A model generated the notes under the pieces. That model did not search any database, was not told the DNA's origin, and worked only from the letters and a program-made list of their open reading frames with translations. DNA of 26,336 nucleotides from Candidatus Pacearchaeota archaeon (lineage in GTDB: Archaea; Nanoarchaeota; Nanoarchaeia; Pacearchaeales; GW2011-AR1): the NCBI GenBank assembly GCA_002690445.1, contig NZER01000344.1:1-26336 (forward strand), in the 5' to 3' direction. A program made the translations under genes and the position numbers. Position 1 is the stretch's first letter, and each line of letters starts with the position of its first letter. Shown piece after piece: positions 1 to 4,748 of the stretch.

Positions 1-51
1 GCTTTCTATTGTTTGAAGATTTTTGTTAATTGTTTAAGCAGTTACAATTAA

Positions 52-255
52 TTAAGATAGGTCTTTGTTGTATTTTGATAAAATATCATTAATGCGTTCT
101 TTTAAGACGGGGGTGAAATTTGCTTCACTCTTGCCCATTGTCTTAATAAAATAATTATAATAATATTGTATCATGCCCATGTCATTGACTGAAAGCTCAA
201 AAGGAAGGTTTTTTAGTTCCTGTTCGAGATTTCTCTTGTAGGATTGTTCTATCAT
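52..255 (-). CDS. Small hypothetical protein (67 aa)
   Basis: I do not recognise the family. The protein is charged, with a run of Tyr in the middle (MIQYYYNYF) and a Lys/Asp-rich tail. It has no signal peptide or membrane segment, so it is probably cytosolic. I chose the ATG at 255 because GGAGG lies 8 bases upstream; a longer frame to 303 would run through the promoter. It is the first gene behind promoter P1 and the last leftward gene in the window. A five-codon frame (MEAPE) starting at 269 ends in a TGA that overlaps this ATG. Confidence 0.7.
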   Translation of the reverse strand: MIEQSYKRNLEQELKNLPFELSVNDMGMIQYYYNYFIKTMGKSEANFTPVLKERINDILSKYNKDLS

Positions 256-266
256 TCTGGTGCCTC

Positions 267-329
267 CATATAATAAGGATATACTAATATGTCTATATGT
301 CAACTAAAAGGGAGAAATCGTAAGTATGC
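267..329 (-). promoter_or_regulatory. Promoter P1 with upstream TAAGTAC element
   Basis: The minus strand reads TTGACA (303-298), a 16-base spacer, TATCCT (281-276), TATTAT (275-270), then ATGGAGG. The same arrangement occurs at 1690-1726 and 4687-4723. An upstream element, TAAGTATGC on the plus strand (321-329), lies 17 bases beyond the -35 box and recurs in the other two promoters. A transcript would start at or next to the ATG at 269. The promoter drives the gene at 52-255. Confidence 0.72.
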
Positions 330-355
330 AGACATCTCTGCAATCCCCGAAAATA

Positions 356-479
356 GCATACTTATATTAAAGTACGTCCACTGTATTAATGGGGAGGTAG
401 GGTCAGCATACTTTAATATAAAAGTACACCCGAAAAGGACGACCTGATGAGCGTTTTTTTATACTTTAGTTGAAGTACG
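356..479. repeat. Three phased dyads, ATACTT-N6-AAGTAC
   Basis: Three inverted repeats share arms and a 6-base spacer: GCATACTT-ATATTA-AAGTACG (356-376), GCATACTTT-AATATA-AAAGTAC (406-427) and ATACTT-TAGTTG-AAGTACG (461-479). Their centres (366.5, 417.5, 469.5) are 51 and 52 bp apart, close to five helical turns. The half-site is the TAAGTAC element found upstream of P1, P2 and P3. They are probably binding sites of one phage regulator; a replication origin is the alternative. The non-coding stretch 256-635 otherwise holds P1 and a 14-bp tandem repeat. Confidence 0.75.
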
Positions 480-588
480 AGCCATACGAAGTAGAAAATA
501 ATTCCGAAAACTTGAAAAATATACTTTCAGATTTGTATTGTTTTGTCTTTTTGCTATTGATTTTAGGGGGTTTTTGTTAGATTGTTGT

Positions 589-616
589 TTTTGTTACGCT
601 TCTTTTGTTACGCTTC
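589..616. repeat. Perfect 14-bp tandem duplication
   Basis: TTTTGTTACGCTTC occurs twice without a gap (589-602 and 603-616), just downstream of the stop codon of the 62-aa membrane protein. It has no dyad symmetry and no terminator shape. It looks like a slippage duplication. Confidence 0.8.
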
Positions 617-635
617 GACCTAAGCATCTGGTTTC

Positions 636-824
636 CTATTGATTCGTTCCTTCGATAGAAAAAATGGTCATGATTGCCCCACCGATTAATAAAAGAATGA
701 AAGCTGGTAAGCAAACAATAAGCAGGATAGGCAACGCATGAGACGAAAACCCACCTGTAGATTTCCACGGTTTCTCGTAGCTATTAATCAAATCGCAATT
801 TGCTTTTGGAATATTGATTTTCAT
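636..824 (-). CDS. Small single-pass membrane protein (62 aa)
   Basis: Residues about 28-55 are strongly hydrophobic (LPILLIVCLPAFILLLIGGA), predicting one transmembrane helix after a polar N-terminus of about 25 residues. The ATG lies two bases after the stop of the 44-aa gene, which suggests translational coupling; no strong ribosome binding site is seen. It is the third gene of the operon led by the cyclotransferase-like protein. Function is unknown; an envelope or host-takeover role is a guess. An overlapping frame at 577-768 lacks this context and was rejected. Confidence 0.6.
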   Translation of the reverse strand: MKINIPKANCDLINSYEKPWKSTGGFSSHALPILLIVCLPAFILLLIGGAIMTIFSIEGTNQ

Positions 825-826
825 AG

Positions 827-961
827 TTAAGCCAACCCATGAAGGATATTAAGATATTGATACATCAACGCATTAGCACAATTAGGATAAGTTATAAATA
901 ACCCCATGTGCCAAACTGCATAGTTAACCGTTCCATTGCTTAGTAATTTTAACAAAATCAT
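827..961 (-). CDS. Short coupled ORF (44 aa)
   Basis: The frame starts at an ATG whose ATGA overlaps the stop of the cyclotransferase-like gene and ends two bases before the next start. Exact packing between two genes is the main evidence that it is translated. The peptide begins MILLKLLSNG and contains WHMGLFITYP; it is mildly hydrophobic. I do not recognise it. Confidence 0.55.
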   Translation of the reverse strand: MILLKLLSNGTVNYAVWHMGLFITYPNCANALMYQYLNILHGLA

Positions 962-1692
962 AATAACGTGTCCATTGTTTTTCTATTTCTAACCATCATT
1001 GACCAACATTCGGTCTCAACAGTCTCATCTTCGTAATCTTGCCATAGGCTCTCTTGATAGTTTCTTTGGCTAATTGAATCAACATTAGCATACCAAGGAC
1101 TATTAAGCCTGTACCCATCTATAGCCACCTGCAATACATCAGCTTGATATCTAGCATTAAGCAGTTGTTTCTTTGGCAATCTAGCCTTTTTGTAGCCGAG
1201 CAGTAAGCAATTCCAATAGTTGGCGTTAGGGGGTGTCAACCTACCCCTGCCATTCATTTTGTAAATCATCATCTTAAAGTCGCCTTCCATTTTATCGTAG
1301 GGCGATAGATTCGACTTAGCAATTTTAGCCTCTATGAGTCGCTTATCATATAGAGAAGGATAGCCTTCTAGTTTATCTAGGGCGATTTCATCTCTTTTAG
1401 AAATAAGCCAAACACTCCCATGTAACGAATGTTTACTGGAATGTTCATAGTCAGCAACACTTTTGAATACTAACTTACTGCCTTTGAAAACCCCATGACC
1501 TACAAACTTTGCGTCTGGACATCTCAAGCCCATTTGTGTGAAGTTCGTGTTCATGCCATAAGCGAAATATAATTTGTTCGCTATGGTGTCAGCCGTCGAG
1601 AACAGGTTAATTTTATTTCTCGCTTTCGCTTTTCCTGTCCAACCGAGTCGGGCTCCATGCCTAACTACACTTTTTATCTTTCTTGTCTCCAT
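958..1692 (-). CDS. Gamma-glutamylcyclotransferase (AIG2/GGCT)-like protein
   Basis: Residues 40-50 read LYFAYGMNTN, matching the nucleotide-loop-like YxAYGSNM motif of the GGCT/AIG2 fold. Residues 92-115 read GSVWLISKRDEIALDKLEGY, matching the family's second conserved stretch; the Glu of LEG aligns with the catalytic Glu of GGCT enzymes. Family members release 5-oxoproline from gamma-glutamyl compounds, but the true substrate here is unknown. The 245-aa protein is longer than the roughly 150-aa core and carries a basic N-terminus and a C-terminal extension. I chose the ATG at 1692 because it lies six bases after the -10 box of P2, implying a leaderless message; a frame from 1710 would start inside the promoter. 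It leads a three-gene operon. Confidence 0.75.
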   Translation of the reverse strand: METRKIKSVVRHGARLGWTGKAKARNKINLFSTADTIANKLYFAYGMNTNFTQMGLRCPDAKFVGHGVFKGSKLVFKSVADYEHSSKHSLHGSVWLISKRDEIALDKLEGYPSLYDKRLIEAKIAKSNLSPYDKMEGDFKMMIYKMNGRGRLTPPNANYWNCLLLGYKKARLPKKQLLNARYQADVLQVAIDGYRLNSPWYANVDSISQRNYQESLWQDYEDETVETECWSMMVRNRKTMDTLL

Positions 1693-1758
1693 ATAATAAG
1701 GGTATAGCATTATATAGAAATGTCAACCTATTAAGAAAGCAGTAAGTACATTAGAGAA
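1690..1758 (-). promoter_or_regulatory. Promoter P2 with upstream TAAGTAC element
   Basis: TTGACA (1726-1721), 16 bases, TACCCT (1704-1699), TATTAT, then the ATG at 1692. The plus strand has TAAGTACATTAGAGAA at 1743-1758, 16 bases beyond the -35 box; it nearly matches the P3 element TAAGTACGCTAGAGAA. Unlike P1 and P3, no separate ribosome site and second ATG follow, so the cyclotransferase-like gene itself would be read from a leaderless message. Confidence 0.75.
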
Positions 1759-1827
1759 GGTCAGGGTAAGTTAAGAAATTAGCGTTCCTAGGGAGGAATC
1801 TAAGGTTTGCCCCAACCTTCAAAGGAC

Positions 1828-1875
1828 TATTGTCACTATTGTCACTATTGTCACTCTAGCGAAGACTATTGTCAC
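1828..1875. repeat. Tandem 9-bp repeats TATTGTCAC
   Basis: TATTGTCAC occurs three times head to tail (1828-1836, 1837-1845, 1846-1854) and once more at 1867-1875, inside the 3' end of the neighbouring gene. Each copy contains the hexamer ATTGTC that is over-represented across the window. It is the densest cluster of that motif. Confidence 0.85.
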
Positions 1876-2062
1876 CTTTCTTCGCATTATAATATTGTTT
1901 CTGTTGTTCTCTTATTCTTGGCTTGTTCTCTTGATACCATTTAGCTTTTCGTTCTCTCTCTTTATCTTTATTATTGTCTCTCCACTTTTTTTGTGACTCG
2001 AGGTAGGTATCTCTGTTTGCTCTATAGTAAGCTCTTTGTTCTTCAGTTGTTTTATATCCCAT
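1856..2062 (-). CDS. Small Lys/Glu-rich phage protein (68 aa), paralogue of 3732-4172
   Basis: The protein is almost wholly charged or polar and predicted helical: TEEQRAYYRANRDTYL, then KERERKAKWYQENKPRI and REQQKQYYNAKKG. The same pattern recurs in the larger protein at 3732-4172 (TEEEQRAYRQTYGKEY and KAKWYQDNRIRIGEHQKQY), so the two are paralogues. Small basic helical proteins of this kind are common in phage genomes, some fused to HNH endonucleases; no HNH motif is visible here. I chose the ATG at 2062, which has GAGGAG upstream and overlaps the stop of the preceding gene as ATGA. Function unknown; nucleic-acid binding is a guess from charge. Confidence 0.75.
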   Translation of the reverse strand: MGYKTTEEQRAYYRANRDTYLESQKKWRDNNKDKERERKAKWYQENKPRIREQQKQYYNAKKGDNSLR

Positions 2063-2334
2063 CAGTGTAGCTCCTCTTGCTCTGGATTCTTCTTGACAAA
2101 ATCGTTCTGTTCTTCCGAGCAATGTTGCACCGTTTCTCGATACAATTCTTCATCTAAATTTTGTCTAATTACTCTCAATGCTGAGTTTAAAACAAAATAC
2201 CAAAAGACTGGAGTTGGTAATTTGGTCTTACACATTTGTTCTATTAACCACCCCGTAATCTTAGGCACAAATTTGTGTTGTTCACCTAACAGTTTTTTCA
2301 TCTCTTGTACATCTTCAGTCTTTTTTTCTGTCAT
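2062..2334 (-). CDS. Hypothetical protein (90 aa)
   Basis: Unrecognised. It is mixed charged, with a central hydrophobic stretch (PVFWYFVLNSALRVI) too short and interrupted for a confident membrane helix. It starts MTEKKTEDVQEMKKLL. No clear ribosome binding site precedes the ATG at 2334; TATAAT lies seven bases upstream, so a local leaderless start is possible. A TTG at 2358 would add eight residues. It overlaps the upstream gene by 20 bases and is coupled to the next through ATGA. Confidence 0.65.
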   Translation of the reverse strand: MTEKKTEDVQEMKKLLGEQHKFVPKITGWLIEQMCKTKLPTPVFWYFVLNSALRVIRQNLDEELYRETVQHCSEEQNDFVKKNPEQEELH

Positions 2335-2530
2335 AATAATGATTATACAATATCTCAAATTTTTCCCTAAGTCTTTCGACTAGGTCTTTTAAGTCTTGTT
2401 CATTGTCAAAAATCGACATATTGTCCATTGTCATTAGTTTATTGTCGATATTGTACTGTAAATCCTCCTCTAAAATTGCTCCGTATCGTTTAGGATTGCT
2501 CCAATCGTAGTACCATAATTGTTTATTCAT
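2315..2530 (-). CDS. Hypothetical acidic protein (71 aa)
   Basis: Unrecognised small protein starting MNKQLWYYDWSNPKRYGAIL, with an acidic helical C-terminal half. GAGGTGAGG precedes the ATG. The segment YNIDNKLMTMDNMSIFDN holds three GACAAT hexamers read as Asp-Asn; a fourth copy lies just downstream. This is an example of the window-wide motif shaping protein sequence. Confidence 0.7.
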   Translation of the reverse strand: MNKQLWYYDWSNPKRYGAILEEDLQYNIDNKLMTMDNMSIFDNEQDLKDLVERLREKFEILYNHYYDRKKD

Positions 2531-2789
2531 TCCTCACCTCTTTATCTACGTTGCAGTAGTTTTTTAAAGTCCGATAAGTTGTAATAGTTTTTAATCCAAG
2601 TTGTTTTGCCATCTTTAAAGCCATTGGCTTAGTTGTATAGCCTTGCTCAAAGATAAGCACACCTTTCTGGAATACTCTAACTTTACTAATATCGGTGTTA
2701 CATTCTAACTCCAAACTTTTATCTTTAAGTTTGGAATCATACGATAATGCAACATTGGTTAGTTCATTAAAAGTTAACTGGTTACTCAT
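2523..2789 (-). CDS. Hypothetical protein (88 aa)
   Basis: Unrecognised. It reads MSNQLTFNELTNVALSYDSK, with a middle region (ISKVRVFQKGVLIFEQGYTT) that looks like paired beta strands, followed by a basic helix (ALKMAKQLGLKT). A GTG at 2792 just before the ATG is possible, but ATG at 2789 behind GGTGAG is preferred. It overlaps both neighbours by 8 bases, as expected in a tightly packed operon. Confidence 0.7.
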   Translation of the reverse strand: MSNQLTFNELTNVALSYDSKLKDKSLELECNTDISKVRVFQKGVLIFEQGYTTKPMALKMAKQLGLKTITTYRTLKNYCNVDKEVRNE

Positions 2790-3084
2790 CACTCACCATC
2801 GTTAATTTAAAGAAATGGTTTGTGTTGATTTCTTGTTTAACTTTCCGTCTTGCGTTGCTTAACTCTGCAAGAGTTATGCAATCATGTGGTATCTTTTTTC
2901 TATCTTTTATTTTATTTTGCAGAATTGTAAGTAGCTCGTCCATGAAGAAGTCAATCCCAAATGATGCTCCTGCCTTGAGACCGTCTTGCGTTGCTTCACG
3001 CATTGCTTCACGCATAAAAAATACTGCTCCACCGTCTCCAATAGTTATTTTTCTTAACTGTTCCGTTTCTTTCTTTTTTATCAT
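2782..3084 (-). CDS. Hypothetical protein (100 aa) with internal DNA repeats
   Basis: Unrecognised and mostly helical. AGGAGGAGG precedes the ATG at 3084, which overlaps the stop of the 35-aa membrane protein gene as ATGA. An internal start at the Met of MREAMREATQDG, behind TATTGGAGACGGTGGAGCA, is an alternative: the same 19-mer is the ribosome-binding region of the gene at 4162-4410. The two proteins also look alike in their xxEAMxxxxxxGxxAG pattern, so they may be distant paralogues. The 16-mer CCGTCTTGCGTTGCTT occurs twice in the gene (2845-2860, 2981-2996), read in two different frames. Confidence 0.7.
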   Translation of the reverse strand: MIKKKETEQLRKITIGDGGAVFFMREAMREATQDGLKAGASFGIDFFMDELLTILQNKIKDRKKIPHDCITLAELSNARRKVKQEINTNHFFKLTMVSDE

Positions 3085-3188
3085 TTTCTTCCTCCTCCTA
3101 TCTTACATAGTAATTCGTAAAAAAGTGGTGTCGTGCTAATAGCAAACGAGCCAATAATAATCCAAAACATATTTTCAAATATTTCCAT
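3081..3188 (-). CDS. Tiny membrane protein (35 aa)
   Basis: The reading is MEIFENMFWIIIGSFAIST followed by TPLFYELLCKIGGGRK. Residues 7-27 form one hydrophobic helix and the C-terminus is basic, suggesting a single-pass inner-membrane peptide. AGAGGG precedes the ATG. Its TGA overlaps the next gene's ATG (ATGA), and its last codons (GGA GGA GGA) double as that gene's ribosome binding site, so translation of the two is probably coupled. Function unknown. Confidence 0.6.
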   Translation of the reverse strand: MEIFENMFWIIIGSFAISTTPLFYELLCKIGGGRK

Positions 3189-3459
3189 ATCTATCCCTCT
3201 CTTTTGCCCATTCTAACATTTTAGGCTCATGCTCTACCACTTCCCAGTGGTCATCTTTGTTCATAGCTTGTGTTATATCTGTTGCATATACACTTCCAAT
3301 CTCGTCAAACATACCTACTTCTGAAGCGTTAGTGTGAATCAGCACAGTACCTTTTACGCCACGACCTTGCTTGACGCTTTCTACCAAACGACCTGACACT
3401 TCTATTCCTAGCTGTTTGCTTTTAATCGCTTGTCCTTTTGTTAAATCTTTATATTTCAT
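3175..3459 (-). CDS. Hypothetical protein (94 aa)
   Basis: Unrecognised. It begins MKYKDLTKGQAIKSKQLG, with a central beta-rich part (GRGVKGTVLIHTN, EIGSVYATDI) and an acidic/aromatic end (DDHWEVVEHEPKMLEW). I chose the ATG at 3459 because GAGGAAACC lies just upstream; a frame to 3528 would overlap the upstream gene by 80 bases. The start region (3441-3469) is identical over 29 bp to that of the gene at 3732-4172 (4154-4182), although the proteins then diverge. Confidence 0.7.
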   Translation of the reverse strand: MKYKDLTKGQAIKSKQLGIEVSGRLVESVKQGRGVKGTVLIHTNASEVGMFDEIGSVYATDITQAMNKDDHWEVVEHEPKMLEWAKERDRYGNI

Positions 3460-3739
3460 TGGTTTCCTCATCTTTTGGGTATATAACTCGTAACGGACAA
3501 TTTGATTTTCTATGTCCATTATCAACATTAATTTTCGCCTGATTAAAAATGGGCTTAAATTTATCTAGCCAATATTTGACAATCTCTAATTGAATATCGT
3601 AATCATCTGGAAATAAACCTGGACATTGCTCCATTAGATATTGATGATTCTGTAGGATTTCTTTTAATCCCACCAGCTCTACATTATCTATAACTATATG
3701 TTGCCTATTTTTGTCAATCCTTTTTGTGATTTCACTCAT
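3449..3739 (-). CDS. Hypothetical protein (96 aa)
   Basis: Unrecognised. It begins MSEITKRIDKNRQHIVIDNV and has an amphipathic middle (YDIQLEIVKYWLDKFKPIF). The ATG at 3739 follows GGAGGAAACC, the junction sequence shared by several genes here; its own C-terminus ends EETNEI, because the next gene's ribosome site and start lie inside it. Confidence 0.7.
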   Translation of the reverse strand: MSEITKRIDKNRQHIVIDNVELVGLKEILQNHQYLMEQCPGLFPDDYDIQLEIVKYWLDKFKPIFNQAKINVDNGHRKSNCPLRVIYPKDEETNEI

Positions 3740-4172
3740 TGGTTTCCTCCTGTTCTGGAACATGGTCATATTGCTCATGCTCCAAATCTTCATGTGCTAG
3801 AAGTCCATTGTCCCTCCTTTGTTCTAAAGATTCTTTCTTTTTCGCCCTGTGATACTCCTTTTGATACGCTAAATAGTGGTTACGATTATTTTTTTTCCAG
3901 ATTTTGTTGGCGATTTTTGATTTCCTTAAGAATTCTTCATACGCTTCTGGATTAGCTTTAAGTCGTGCATAGCGATATTGCTCATAGGTTAACCCATTCC
4001 ACTTGGGATTAGCCCTATATTGCTTTTGATGTTCTCCTATTCGTATCCTATTGTCTTGATACCATTTCGCCTTACGGGTTTTTTCTCTTTCCTTATTCTT
4101 AGCTCTATACTCCTTGCCGTATGTTTGTCGGTAAGCTCTTTGTTCTTCTTCTGTTAAATCTTTATATTTCAT
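3732..4172 (-). CDS. Lys/Glu-rich helical phage protein (146 aa), paralogue of 1856-2062
   Basis: Residues 7-60 match the small protein at 1856-2062 (EEQRAYR, KERE..RKAKWYQ.N..RI.E.QKQY). A second helical segment follows (KWNGLTYEQYRYARLKANPE, then KKNNRNHYLAYQKEYHRAKK). Composition is strongly basic then acidic at the end. Phage proteins with these K/E/Y-rich repeats often accompany HNH endonucleases, but no Cys or catalytic His pair is present here. I chose the ATG at 4172 (MKYKDLTEEEQ) behind GGAGGAAACC; a longer frame to 4274 lies inside the upstream gene. Probably nucleic-acid associated, by inference. Confidence 0.72.
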   Translation of the reverse strand: MKYKDLTEEEQRAYRQTYGKEYRAKNKEREKTRKAKWYQDNRIRIGEHQKQYRANPKWNGLTYEQYRYARLKANPEAYEEFLRKSKIANKIWKKNNRNHYLAYQKEYHRAKKKESLEQRRDNGLLAHEDLEHEQYDHVPEQEETNE

Positions 4173-4410
4173 TGGTTTCCTCCTCCAGAATCTCGTCTTC
4201 TGAAATGTCTTGCCTAACTGTTTCAGCAATTTTTTGCATCTCATCAAAGCTAATTGAAAACTTGTTACTGACATTCATAAAAGTTATCAAAGCTGTGTTA
4301 AGTCGAATTACACCAGCTTCGTGCCCTTTAGTGTAAGAACTGGTCATAGCTTCTCCAACTTTTTTAGCAAAAATACTGCTTTCTTCTAGCGTTCTTTCAT
4401 AATCGCTCAT
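4162..4410 (-). CDS. Hypothetical helical protein (82 aa)
   Basis: Unrecognised. It begins MSDYERTLEESSIFAKKVGE, is helical throughout and ends EILEEETNEI. GGTGGAG precedes the ATG at 4410, which overlaps the previous stop as ATGA. Its ribosome-binding region (4411-4429) is identical over 19 bp to a stretch inside the gene at 2782-3084. Confidence 0.7.
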   Translation of the reverse strand: MSDYERTLEESSIFAKKVGEAMTSSYTKGHEAGVIRLNTALITFMNVSNKFSISFDEMQKIAETVRQDISEDEILEEETNEI

Positions 4411-4673
4411 TGCTCCACCGTCTCCAATATGCCCACCAATGTGGCTTCTTCTATAATCCACAAGTTATATCGAGATATTGCTTTATCAACTGCCTCATCA
4501 ACTATTGGACTAAGCTCCATTAATGAAACATTGTCATGATATATGCAATGCTCAATTATGTCTTTTGGTATGTATTTTGGGTTAGCTTCACTTCCTTTGT
4601 TTAACTCATGACATTTGTCATCAAGTCTTTCTATAAAAGTTTCAACCCATATGTCGTTTCTTGCGTCACTCAT
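4407..4673 (-). CDS. Hypothetical protein (88 aa), first gene behind P3
   Basis: Unrecognised, mixed alpha/beta, starting MSDARNDIWVETFIERLDDK. It has three Cys-free helices and an ILETVEQ end. GGAGG lies ten bases upstream of the ATG at 4673. A short frame starting at 4689 (MEVINYE) runs into and overlaps this start. It is the promoter-proximal gene of the long leftward operon down to 1856. Confidence 0.72.
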   Translation of the reverse strand: MSDARNDIWVETFIERLDDKCHELNKGSEANPKYIPKDIIEHCIYHDNVSLMELSPIVDEAVDKAISRYNLWIIEEATLVGILETVEQ

Positions 4674-4686
4674 AATTAATTACCTC

Positions 4687-4748
4687 CATATAAATAGGGT
4701 ATATCAATATATATATTTGTCAATTGATTTAATAAGTCGTAAGTACGC
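4687..4748 (-). promoter_or_regulatory. Promoter P3 with upstream TAAGTAC element
   Basis: TTGACA (4723-4718), 16 bases, TACCCT (4701-4696), ATTTAT, then ATGGAGG. The upstream element TAAGTACGC on the plus strand (4740-4748) lies 16 bases beyond the -35 box and touches the stop codon of the large glycosyltransferase gene. It drives the ten-gene operon 4673-1856. Confidence 0.75.

Noticed and set aside
346..452. Hammerhead-ribozyme-like core (CTGATGAG near 444 with CGAAA near 348 and 431)
   Set aside because: The bases after CTGATGA (GCG) do not pair with those before either GAAA, so stem II cannot form, and only a weak five-base stem I exists. The short motifs are likely chance.
430..460. 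Rightward rho-independent terminator before the T-run at 454-460
   Set aside because: The bases before the T-run do not form a stable stem, and there is no rightward gene to terminate.
577..768. 63-aa minus-strand frame overlapping the membrane protein gene
   Set aside because: It overlaps the better-supported 636-824 gene, which is coupled to its upstream neighbour and has a clean membrane helix.
1828..1875. CRISPR-like array
   Set aside because: Units are 9 bp, head to tail, without spacers; no cas genes are present.
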